Assembly (NCBI GenBank): GCA_017631795.1
Contig: JAGBSO010000016.1
Coordinates: 124,001 to 188,000, forward strand
DNA from: Clostridia bacterium
GTDB lineage: Bacteria > Bacillota > Clostridia > Oscillospirales > Acutalibacteraceae
DNA: 64,000 nucleotides
Direction: 5' to 3'
Each line of letters starts with the position of its first letter. The first letter of the stretch is position 1. The notes beneath the pieces were generated by a model. The model made no database searches, was not told the DNA's origin, and saw only the letters and a list, made by a program, of their open reading frames with translations. A program made the position numbers and the translations under genes. Positions 49,717 through 57,723 of the stretch are shown piece by piece.

Positions 49717-52700
49717 ATGGCAACTTTCAGAGTTGATACAAAAAATCAGGCAGATATCGGCAAAAAACCGAGAGTATATTTCACCTGTCATCCTGATGAT
49801 TTTGAAAAATATTTCACAAAAATCCGTGATGACATATTCAAGACGCATGACTGCGCTGTCTACTATACCGAAGACATGTCGGAAATCATTCCCGATGATG
49901 AAAAAGCAACTGACCTGGGAAGAAACAACCTGTTTGTTGTTCCGGTTACTTTCAGACTGCTCTCAAAGCCCAACCGTGCAATGGATGAAGACATTCCCTA
50001 TGCATTTGCAGAGCACATCCCTGTCCTGCCGATTATGATGGAAACGGGAATCGATGGATTCTATTCAAGACCCGACAAATTCGGTGAGTTACAGTATCTT
50101 AATCCTTACAGCAAAGATTCAACTGAAATTTCTTATGAAGAAAAGCTGAAAAAATATCTGGAATCAGTTCTTATCAGTGATGAAACCGCAAAACGTGTGC
50201 GTGCAGCTTTTGATGCTTACATATTCCTGAGCTATCGTAAAAAAGACCGCAAATACGCAAATGAGCTCATGAAGATTATTCACAACATTCCTGAGTGCAG
50301 AGACATTGCGATATGGTTTGATGAATTCCTGACACCGGGTGAAAGTTTCAGGGAGAATATCAATAAAATTCTAAATGACAGCAAACTTTTCACTCTTCTT
50401 GTCACTCCGAATCTGCTTGAAGAGCCTGACGGTAAGCCGAATTTCGTTATGGCCGAAGAATATCCGCGTGCAAAGGAATCGGGAATTGCCATTCTTCCTA
50501 CCGAAATGGAAACCACTGACAAGAGCACTCTCAAAGAAAAATACGAAGGCATACCCGAGTGTGTAAATCCTTATGAAGATGAAATGCGTGCCCGTCTGGC
50601 TGAAACTGTTATGAAACTCGCAACAGAGGAAAACAACACACCTGAGCACAATTTCCTTATCGGACTTGCATATCTGGACGGTATTGATGTGGAAGTCAAT
50701 CGTGAGAGAGCAATTGAAATGATTACCTCCGCTGCAGAATCCGGCTTATATGAAGCGATGGACAAATTATTAACAATGTACAGTGAAGGTATCGGCACAA
50801 ATGTTGATTACCGTGAAGCTGTAAAATGGGCAGAACGTATTGCTGATTACTATACAAAACAATATGGTGAAGAACATCCGGATACACTGACAGTACTGAA
50901 CAATCTGGCTTATTCATACGGTCAGCTTGGCAATCACAAAAAAGCGATTGAATTAAATGAAAAGGTATATTCTCTCCGTTGCAGAATTCTGGGTGAAGAA
51001 CATCCGGATACATTATCATCCATGAACAATCTGGCGTATTCATATGGAAAACTCGGTGATTATCATAAAGCTGCCGAACCATACAATAAAGTATATTCAT
51101 TGAGTTGTAAAAATCTCGGTGAAGAACATCCGTATACACTGACATACCTGGACAACCTGGCATCTTCATATGGAGAACTCGGTGATTATCATAAGGCTGC
51201 AGAACTACATAACAAAGTATATTCATTACGTTGTAAAATTCTTGGTGAAGAACATCCCGGTACACTGACATCCCTGAACAACCTGGCATATTCATATGGA
51301 AAACTTGGCGATTACACAAAAGCCAAAGAGCTGTCAAAAAAAGTTTATGAACTCCGGTGCAGAATTCTTGGAGAAGAACATCCCGATACACTGACATCCA
51401 TGCAAACTCTGGCGTATTCATATGAAGAACTCGGTGATTATCATAAGGCTGCCGAACTATTAAATAAGGCATATTCATTATATTGTAAAATTCTCGGTGA
51501 AGAACATCCTTATACACTGACATCCATGAGCAATCTGGCATGTTCATATGGAGATCTCGGTGATTATCATAAGGCTGCCGAACTACATAATAAGGTTTAT
51601 TCATTACGTTGCAAAATTCTCGGTGAAGAACATCCGGATACACTGATATCCCTGAACAACCTGGCGTATTCATATGGAAAACTCGGTGATTATCATAAAG
51701 CTGCCGAACCATACAATAAAGTATATTCATTGTATTGTAAAATTCTTGGTGAAGAACATCCCGATACACTGGCGTCCCTGAACAATCTGGCATATTCATA
51801 TGGAGAACTCGGTGATTATCATAAGGCTACAGAACTACTCAACAAGGTATATTCATTACGTTGTAAGATTCTTGGTGAAGAACATCCTTATACACTGACA
51901 TCCATGAACAATCTGGCGTTTTCATATAGCGATCTTGGTGATTATCATAAGGCTGCCGAACTACTCAATAAAGTGTATTCATTGAGTTGTAAAATTCTCG
52001 GTGAAGAACATCCGGATACACTGACATCCCTGCACAAGCTAGCATATTCTTACAGAGAAATCGGTGAGCATCATAAGGCTACAGAACTATTCAATAAGGC
52101 ATATTCATTATATTGTAAAATTCTTGGTGAAGAACATCCTTATACACTGACATCCATGAACAATCTGGCATATTCATATGGAGAACTCGGTGATTATCAT
52201 AAGGCTGCAGAACTACATAATAAGGCATATTCATTGAGTTGTAAAATTCTTGGTAATGATCATCCAAAAACACTGACATCCCTTAATAATCTGGCATCTT
52301 CATATAGCGATCTCGGTGATTATCATAAAGCTGTCGAACTACATAACAAAGTATATTCATTACGTTGCAAAATTCTTGGTGAAGAACATCCGGATACGCT
52401 GACATCCATGCACAAGCTGGCGACTTCATACAGTTATCTGGGTGATATCAATATTGCTGAGTATGAAAATGCCATACAATACGGCAAGGAAGTCTATCGG
52501 CTCCGTTGTAAAGTTCTCGGTGAAACAGACACAGCAACATTGGTTTCATTGAACAACCTTGCATTTTACTACAAAGCTGTCGGTGATTTCGGGACTGCGT
52601 TGCCTCTTTTTGAAAAACTTTGTGCTCAGCAGACAGAAGTATTCGGCCCCGATCATCCGAAAACAAAAAAGTCTCTTGAACGGCTGAAAGAAGTAAAAGA

Positions 52701-52722
52701 AAAACTCGGAATATCAACATAA
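49717..52722 (+). CDS. Double TIR-domain protein with kinesin-light-chain-type TPR array
   Basis: A 1001-aa cytoplasmic protein. Residues 15-135 form a degenerate TIR-like fold ('RVYFTCHPDD', 'DCAVYYTED'). Residues 165-290 form a better TIR domain ('AYIFLSYRKKDRKYANELM', 'IAIWFDEFLTPGESF', 'FTLLVTPNLLEEP', 'FVMAEEYPRAK'), where the glutamate pair is placed like the catalytic glutamate of TIR NADases. Residues 305-375 look like Sel1-type repeats. Residues 382-1001 are 14 TPR units of 42 residues plus a partial one, consensus LGEEHPDTLTSLNNLAYSYGELGDYHKAAEL. AAGGAG precedes the ATG. The gene is monocistronic. TIR-TPR proteins can be immune NADases or signalling scaffolds; which applies is not shown. 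Confidence 0.88.
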   Translation: MATFRVDTKNQADIGKKPRVYFTCHPDDFEKYFTKIRDDIFKTHDCAVYYTEDMSEIIPDDEKATDLGRNNLFVVPVTFRLLSKPNRAMDEDIPYAFAEHIPVLPIMMETGIDGFYSRPDKFGELQYLNPYSKDSTEISYEEKLKKYLESVLISDETAKRVRAAFDAYIFLSYRKKDRKYANELMKIIHNIPECRDIAIWFDEFLTPGESFRENINKILNDSKLFTLLVTPNLLEEPDGKPNFVMAEEYPRAKESGIAILPTEMETTDKSTLKEKYEGIPECVNPYEDEMRARLAETVMKLATEENNTPEHNFLIGLAYLDGIDVEVNRERAIEMITSAAESGLYEAMDKLLTMYSEGIGTNVDYREAVKWAERIADYYTKQYGEEHPDTLTVLNNLAYSYGQLGNHKKAIELNEKVYSLRCRILGEEHPDTLSSMNNLAYSYGKLGDYHKAAEPYNKVYSLSCKNLGEEHPYTLTYLDNLASSYGELGDYHKAAELHNKVYSLRCKILGEEHPGTLTSLNNLAYSYGKLGDYTKAKELSKKVYELRCRILGEEHPDTLTSMQTLAYSYEELGDYHKAAELLNKAYSLYCKILGEEHPYTLTSMSNLACSYGDLGDYHKAAELHNKVYSLRCKILGEEHPDTLISLNNLAYSYGKLGDYHKAAEPYNKVYSLYCKILGEEHPDTLASLNNLAYSYGELGDYHKATELLNKVYSLRCKILGEEHPYTLTSMNNLAFSYSDLGDYHKAAELLNKVYSLSCKILGEEHPDTLTSLHKLAYSYREIGEHHKATELFNKAYSLYCKILGEEHPYTLTSMNNLAYSYGELGDYHKAAELHNKAYSLSCKILGNDHPKTLTSLNNLASSYSDLGDYHKAVELHNKVYSLRCKILGEEHPDTLTSMHKLATSYSYLGDINIAEYENAIQYGKEVYRLRCKVLGETDTATLVSLNNLAFYYKAVGDFGTALPLFEKLCAQQTEVFGPDHPKTKKSLERLKEVKEKLGIST
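50862..52700 (+). repeat. Tandem 126-base repeats encoding TPR units
   Basis: Fourteen to fifteen units, many highly similar at DNA level (GGTGAAGAACATCC recurs in most), so the copy number can vary by recombination. The most divergent units are at the two ends. Confidence 0.88.
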
Positions 52723-52727
52723 CAAAA

Positions 52728-52759
52728 AAACAGCGGAGTGAAATCACTCCGCTGTTTTA
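52728..52759. terminator. Bidirectional terminator between the TIR-TPR gene and the lipoprotein gene
   Basis: AAACAGCGGAGTG-aaat-CACTCCGCTGTTT, with T-runs on both strands. Confidence 0.9.
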
Positions 52760-52777
52760 ATTATCATTACGAATTTA

Positions 52778-53416
52778 TTATCCTGCAAAATTCAAAGAAT
52801 ATATTTCGCCTTCCACATCAAAATTGACATCAAAAGTGCTGTGATTCTTTATAAGATCTTCAGGAATACTTGTAAACAGCAATTTAAAGGTCTTTGTCTT
52901 GCCCGGTTCAATTTCCTCTGTGCATGAGAAATCAATCTTTATGAATTTATCAAAACCGCAAACGCCATTATATATATTCCCTGATTCAACAGCAAATGCT
53001 GTATGTAATACATCACCTATCATTACACTCTCTGATGAATTATTTGTGTATTTTATTTTCACTTCCAGTGTTTTTTCACCTTTAGAAGCATAAATAATAC
53101 CGGGGGTTGTATAAACACCGCCAAAGATAAAAGCTACAGCAAATGTTATTGCAGAAAGCACTACGCTTTTTCCCGAAACAATAAGTTTCTTTGCCTTTAC
53201 AGATGTAATTTCAAAAGTATTATTATTTTCTGTGGAATATACTCTGTCTGCATTTATTTCTTCTGCCTGAGCCATTATTTCCGAATATGTCATGTCTGCA
53301 AAGGGATTTTCGAAATCAACCAGCAGCTCATCTGCCTGATTATTGCATGATGTTGCGGAAAATACCAGAAGCACAACAAGTAACATTGCAACAAAACATT
53401 TAAAAATCTTTTTCAT
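52778..53416 (-). CDS. Lipoprotein of unknown function
   Basis: A 212-aa protein with a lipoprotein signal peptide: a basic start, a hydrophobic stretch and the lipobox 'SATSC' near residue 23. A second hydrophobic segment ('VVLSAITFAVAFIFGGVY', about 85-105) is unusual in a lipoprotein. The C-terminal half ('LEVKIKYTNNSSESVMIGD', 'EIEPGKTKTFKLLF') resembles the Ig-like fold of DUF4352-type proteins. I start at ATG 53416 with AGAGGTG upstream. It is a single-gene unit. No function is assigned. Confidence 0.8.
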   Translation of the reverse strand: MKKIFKCFVAMLLVVLLVFSATSCNNQADELLVDFENPFADMTYSEIMAQAEEINADRVYSTENNNTFEITSVKAKKLIVSGKSVVLSAITFAVAFIFGGVYTTPGIIYASKGEKTLEVKIKYTNNSSESVMIGDVLHTAFAVESGNIYNGVCGFDKFIKIDFSCTEEIEPGKTKTFKLLFTSIPEDLIKNHSTFDVNFDVEGEIYSLNFAG

Positions 53417-53508
53417 GATAAACACCTCTTAAATTTATACCTGAAGTATACAAGCATTCCGTGATATTGTCAACCTTTTCTGCACAAAAAATGCATAATC
53501 CGAACAGA

Positions 53509-53631
53509 TCAAATCACTCCGCTGTTTGCTCCTTCACGGGCAAAAGCAAATGCTGTTGCTGCACCTATTCCCTGCGGATTATTCGCACCCGTAATCATCG
53601 CAACTTTATCGTTCAATCCGTAATCAGTCAT
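53509..53631 (-). pseudogene. N-terminal remnant of a short-chain dehydrogenase (SDR) gene
   Basis: Forty codons begin 'MTDYGLNDKVAMITGANNPQGIG', the NAD(P)-binding start of SDR oxidoreductases such as 3-oxoacyl-ACP reductases, and then stop after 'REGANSGVI'. The break falls in AAATCACTCCGCTGTTT, 17 bases also present in the terminator at 52741-52757, so the gene was truncated at a copy of that half-hairpin. No active protein is expected. Confidence 0.72.
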
Positions 53632-53801
53632 CAGTTATTCATCATTCAGAATCAAGTTTGTTTATTTAATTTTATCATAAGTAGCAGAACGGTTTTTCCG
53701 TTAAATTCCTCTTACGGAAAGTGCACTTTCGTGCCGGGCAATGAGAACATCACCCTACAATCAGTTTATTAAATAATCGCTATAAATTCATATTTATCAA
53801 A

Positions 53802-54107
53802 TCAGAAGATCCCTTTGTTATACTTAAACATCGCATAAACAATAAGTCCGATTCCGGGAACAAACCCTGCTATCAGGATTATATTAGTTATGTTCTCATA
53901 AAACAGTCCGGCAATTGCAGCTGCAATAATCGTACAGCCGATGATGATTACACCGAGTCCGACTTTTCTTCCGAAGGGAAGAATGTCTTCTTCTTTCACT
54001 CTTTTTCTGTGATATGAGTGAAGCAATGAGATATTACCTTTCATATTGAGTATGCCGATAATGATTACAAGCAATCCGACAGCTGCCTGCACTATAATTT
54101 CAGTCAT
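53802..54107 (-). CDS. DUF3784-like small membrane protein
   Basis: A 101-aa protein with three hydrophobic segments (about 5-23, 45-65 and 72-92) and a basic loop 'SLLHSYHRKRVKEEDILPFGRK' region after the first. The first segment and loop match the partial protein at 1-110. I start at ATG 54107 because GGAAGG lies nine bases before; the ATG at 54116 directly touches it. It follows another DUF3784-like gene by 23 bases, so they form a pair. Role unknown. Confidence 0.75.
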   Translation of the reverse strand: MTEIIVQAAVGLLVIIIGILNMKGNISLLHSYHRKRVKEEDILPFGRKVGLGVIIIGCTIIAAAIAGLFYENITNIILIAGFVPGIGLIVYAMFKYNKGIF

Positions 54108-54130
54108 TTTTATCATCCTTCCGTACTTAT

Positions 54131-54454
54131 TTATTGTTTGTTATTTTTTCCGATTGCCACACTTGAAACGATGGCATAAACAAATGTAATTATCACAATC
54201 GCAATTATAACATAAAAAATCCACTTTGTCTCCAACAGAATATTAAAACCATTCAGCAGAAATATTATTCCGACCAATAAAAACACAATTCCTGATTGAC
54301 GGTAAAAAGGTCTTTTGTCCATTGATTCCCGTTCCTGCTCCGATGCATAGATATATGCATTATTGAAAAGATACCCTTTCCCCATGAAAGAACGGATGCT
54401 CATAACAAATGCAAGCACTGATATTGCAAACAAAATTATCGCACCGACTATCAT
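54131..54454 (-). CDS. DUF3784-like small membrane protein
   Basis: A 107-aa protein with three membrane segments and the loop 'GKGYLFNNAYIYASEQERE' between the first two, as in DUF3784 proteins. I start at ATG 54454 behind AAGGAG; a frame open to 54511 overlaps the upstream methyltransferase gene. It lies four bases after that gene and 23 bases before its smaller relative, so all three may share a transcript. Function unknown. Confidence 0.8.
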   Translation of the reverse strand: MIVGAIILFAISVLAFVMSIRSFMGKGYLFNNAYIYASEQERESMDKRPFYRQSGIVFLLVGIIFLLNGFNILLETKWIFYVIIAIVIITFVYAIVSSVAIGKNNKQ

Positions 54455-54458
54455 ACAA

Positions 54459-55268
54459 TCACTCCTTGCTACTGAGCTGATAGAATGCCACTGCAGAAGC
54501 GGCTGCAACATTCAGCGAATCAACACCGTGATACATCGGTATTTTTACGGTAAAATCGCAATCGGATATGGTTTTGTCAGAAAGACCGTCTCCTTCCGTG
54601 CCCATAATGACTGCAAGTTTCTCTTCTTTTGCAAGAACAGGATCATTTATTGAAAGAGAATCATCTTTAAGAGCCATTGCAACTGTTTTGAACCCGAGAG
54701 CTTTTATTTCATCAAGACTGTCATCGGTCAGAAATGTCCATTCAATCTGAAAAACAGTGCCCATGCTGACTCTTGCAGCACGTCTGTACAAAGGATCAGA
54801 ACTGCCGGGAGTCAGCAGCACGGCATCCATTCCCAAAGCTGCAGCAGAACGGATTATAGCGCCCACATTGGTCGGATTCATAACTTTATCAAGAACAACT
54901 ATCCGTTTTTTGTTTTCACAGAGTGTTTTAACATCAGGCAAAGGCTTGCGCTTCATGGCACACAGCATACCACGGGTAAGATTAAAACCTGTAAGCTGAG
55001 CCAGAACATCCGCTTCAGCACAAAAAACGGAAACATTATCTATTCTTTCAAGAATCGGTCTGCCTTCACCATCAATATGTCTTTTCTCCATAAGACAGGA
55101 AACAGGTTCATATCCTGCATCAAGAGCACGTTCTATAACCTTAGGGCTTTCTGCTATAAACATTGCATTTTCGGGATTTCTTCTGTTAAGCAACTGAACT
55201 TCGCTCAACCGTGCATATACATCCAGCTCGGAAGAACAAAAATCTGTTATTTCTGTAATTTTATTCAT
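54459..55268 (-). CDS. SpoU/TrmH-family RNA 2'-O-methyltransferase
   Basis: A 269-aa SPOUT enzyme that methylates a ribose in tRNA or rRNA with S-adenosylmethionine. The three knot motifs are clear: 'NPTNVGAIIRSAAALGMDAVLL' region near residue 131, 'LAVIMGTEGDGLS' near 220 and 'IPMYHGVDSLNVAAASAVA' near 243. The N-terminal 100 residues form the substrate-binding domain typical of the TsnR/RlmB group. GGAG precedes the ATG. The target nucleotide cannot be inferred. It is the first gene of a small operon with the DUF3784-like pair. Confidence 0.93.
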   Translation of the reverse strand: MNKITEITDFCSSELDVYARLSEVQLLNRRNPENAMFIAESPKVIERALDAGYEPVSCLMEKRHIDGEGRPILERIDNVSVFCAEADVLAQLTGFNLTRGMLCAMKRKPLPDVKTLCENKKRIVVLDKVMNPTNVGAIIRSAAALGMDAVLLTPGSSDPLYRRAARVSMGTVFQIEWTFLTDDSLDEIKALGFKTVAMALKDDSLSINDPVLAKEEKLAVIMGTEGDGLSDKTISDCDFTVKIPMYHGVDSLNVAAASAVAFYQLSSKE

Positions 55269-55300
55269 GATTACTCCATTTCATTTTATCTGTTATCGCA

Positions 55301-57613
55301 TTATTTTTCCGCAATTTCCACATTACCTGCATTGCCGTTTGTATATTCACCGTTTGTGAAATAAGCTTCGGAATTTACAATTACTTCTGCATTTTCAGGC
55401 ACGTACAGAACTGCTTTCATATCCTGCGGTAATGTAAGATTGACAATATATTTATCTGCATTCTTTTTATAATCCAGAGTAATCAGACCTTTTACACTCG
55501 GAACGGTACAGGACATATTGTCCGAAAGTGTATACTGCGGATTGATTTCAGCCTTTTCATAACCTGCTCCGGCGGGAGTGATACCTGCAAAATGTTTGCT
55601 CATTATAACAAGAGGTCCGCCGCTCCATGCGTGATTTTTCGTACCGCGCCATGAATCCCAGAATTCCCAGAGAGTTGAATAATCTTCACTCATCATGCCG
55701 TCATATCTTGACCTGATTCTGTCCCTTGCAGCTTCATATTTTCCCATTTCACAAAGTGCTTCAAGGACATAATACTCCATATAGGGACTTGAATTTGTTG
55801 TGGTTGTGAGCACTTTTGCGATGATTTCATACTTCTCTTTTTCTGCAAGTCCTGACAAAACAGCAAGTGCATTTGCTCTGTCGTCGGGATTTGTCACATC
55901 CTTACTTTTATAGCCGTTTTCTGTCCACAGAGAATCGTAGCCCTTTTTTACAGCTTTTTTTCTTTCGGCAATAAAAGAAATATCTTGATTTTTTCCGAGT
56001 ATCTGTGCCATTTCTTCTGATGCAGAAAGTGCATAATAATACCATGCATTTTCCACAGCGGTCATATCTGCCTTACTGCCCCAGTCTGCCCAATCCCATG
56101 AACCTGCACGGTGAACAACAAGATTATTTTCACCGATTTCCCAGAGCCTGAGATAATCAAGTGATGCATCATAGACTTTTTCAAGGAATGCCTTATCTCC
56201 TGTATATTCATAGTAAGTCAGAAAGCCTACAATACCTGCCAATTGCTGAACGGGAAGTTCAAAATAATCTCCGCTTATGGGAACAACAGTCTGAAGCACC
56301 TTTGTTTCATCAATGTGAGAAAGCATAGCTTCCACACCTTTCTGATACAAAAGATAGGAATTGCTGTCCATTGAGTACATTGTCATAATCATTTCGCTTG
56401 TGACATCACCCCACCACTGTGCTCTTTCTCTGTCGGGACAATCCATAAAATTATCACGCATTGTGACATAGAGAGTTCTCAGGGATTTCTGCCACAAAGA
56501 ATTCAGGAATTCATCATCACAGGTAAAGTCACCACTGAATTCGCTGTCATAGCCTGTTTCACGGTATTTAAGGGAAATAACAGTTACACCTTTCGGGATT
56601 TTGTATGTAATATGCTCACCGTTGAACCAGCCGGGAGATTCAAACTCCTGCTCACCCTCTTTTGTTATGTAAGTGGTTGAAACAGCACCGATCAGAGTGT
56701 TTTCCGTTGTGATACGGATTTTCTTTCCTGCGGGAGCTGTTACTTTCAGATAAGGTGTGAGCTGAGCATTGTAGGGAATATCCACGGTGATTTTTTCACC
56801 GAAAAGTTTTGTTACCGTATGGTTTTCATAATCCTTTGAATTCTCATAATCCTTAAGACCGTAATCCTTGAGCATGGGAATGCATCTCGGATAAAGACTT
56901 CCGTAAACATCTGCGCTGTATTCCACCGCATTCTCCCAGTCGGAAAAATCATAATCTGCACTCAGCCAATCGATGTCTTTTCTTGCATCAAAATAAATAC
57001 TGTATTCGGGAAGTCTGTAATTCGGCGGATAAAGCGCACTGTCGATATAAGCAGGATTTCTTTTTACTTTCCAGCTGCTGTCGGAAAGTACAGAAATATC
57101 ATCATTCACAGCTTCAAAAATAAAACCGCCCTGACCGCTTGACTTATAGGAATAGCTTGTGTCATCATCCCAATACCAAACAAGAGCACAGATTGAGTTT
57201 TCACCTTTTTTAAGATAAGGTGCAATGTCAACACTGTCGTAATAACCGCTGTTTTCATCGGGACCACGCTTGACACTGCCTTCAAAAACAACCGTTTCGC
57301 CGTTTATGTAAAGCCGGTATTTGGAATCAGCAGAAATATGCGCAATAAGCTCCCCTGTTTCATTTTCAAGGACAACCTTTTTACTGAAACACATCCACAC
57401 ATTTTCTTCTTCCGCATTTTCCGTGTCCCAAATCCATTCTGCCTGCCAGTCTGTTTTTTCATCGGTAGAAATCACGCTGTATTCCGGTATACTTCCGGGA
57501 ATATCATAATCGTTTGTATAAGATATCAAAGACGAATCTCCCCATGAAAAAAGCGAAGAAACAAATGCCGCCGCAATTGCGATATATGAAATAATTGTCT
57601 GTATAATCTGCAC
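55301..57613 (-). CDS. GH78 alpha-L-rhamnosidase, exported
   Basis: A 770-aa glycosidase. Residues 1-28 are a signal peptide or anchor ('IIQTIISYIAIAAAFVSSLFSW'). Residues 45-330 form beta-sandwich modules ('WQAEWIWDTENAEEENVWMCF', 'YRLYINGETVVFEGSVKRGP'). The (alpha/alpha)6 catalytic domain begins near 355 with 'DNFMDCPDRERAQWWGD', whose acidic residues include the expected general acid of GH78, and ends near 690. I start at GTG 57613 because AAGGAG precedes it by eight bases; a frame open to 57637 overlaps the promoter. It should release terminal L-rhamnose outside the cell. Confidence 0.88.
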   Translation of the reverse strand: MQIIQTIISYIAIAAAFVSSLFSWGDSSLISYTNDYDIPGSIPEYSVISTDEKTDWQAEWIWDTENAEEENVWMCFSKKVVLENETGELIAHISADSKYRLYINGETVVFEGSVKRGPDENSGYYDSVDIAPYLKKGENSICALVWYWDDDTSYSYKSSGQGGFIFEAVNDDISVLSDSSWKVKRNPAYIDSALYPPNYRLPEYSIYFDARKDIDWLSADYDFSDWENAVEYSADVYGSLYPRCIPMLKDYGLKDYENSKDYENHTVTKLFGEKITVDIPYNAQLTPYLKVTAPAGKKIRITTENTLIGAVSTTYITKEGEQEFESPGWFNGEHITYKIPKGVTVISLKYRETGYDSEFSGDFTCDDEFLNSLWQKSLRTLYVTMRDNFMDCPDRERAQWWGDVTSEMIMTMYSMDSNSYLLYQKGVEAMLSHIDETKVLQTVVPISGDYFELPVQQLAGIVGFLTYYEYTGDKAFLEKVYDASLDYLRLWEIGENNLVVHRAGSWDWADWGSKADMTAVENAWYYYALSASEEMAQILGKNQDISFIAERKKAVKKGYDSLWTENGYKSKDVTNPDDRANALAVLSGLAEKEKYEIIAKVLTTTTNSSPYMEYYVLEALCEMGKYEAARDRIRSRYDGMMSEDYSTLWEFWDSWRGTKNHAWSGGPLVIMSKHFAGITPAGAGYEKAEINPQYTLSDNMSCTVPSVKGLITLDYKKNADKYIVNLTLPQDMKAVLYVPENAEVIVNSEAYFTNGEYTNGNAGNVEIAEK

Positions 57614-57636
57614 AGGAATCACTCCTTTGTACGGCA

Positions 57637-57666
57637 ATTATACCATTCACGCAAAACAAAAAGCAA
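57637..57666 (-). promoter_or_regulatory. Promoter of the GH78 gene
   Basis: On the minus strand TTGCTT (57666-57661), an 18-base spacer and TATAAT (57642-57637). Confidence 0.55.
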
Positions 57667-57675
57667 TAATAAATA

Positions 57676-57702
57676 AACAAAAACTGCCCTTGTGAGAGCA
57701 GT
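57676..57702 (-). terminator. Terminator of the GH106-like gene
   Basis: ACTGCCCT/AGAGCAGT hairpin followed on the minus strand by TTTTTGTTT. Near copies lie at 61409 and 62767. Confidence 0.75.
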
Positions 57703-57723
57703 CTGAAAAGAGTTTAAGTTATT

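Noticed and set aside
50723..51799. A 358-codon minus-strand open frame
   Set aside because: It is the antisense of the TPR repeat array; it opens only because the repeats lack stops in that frame.
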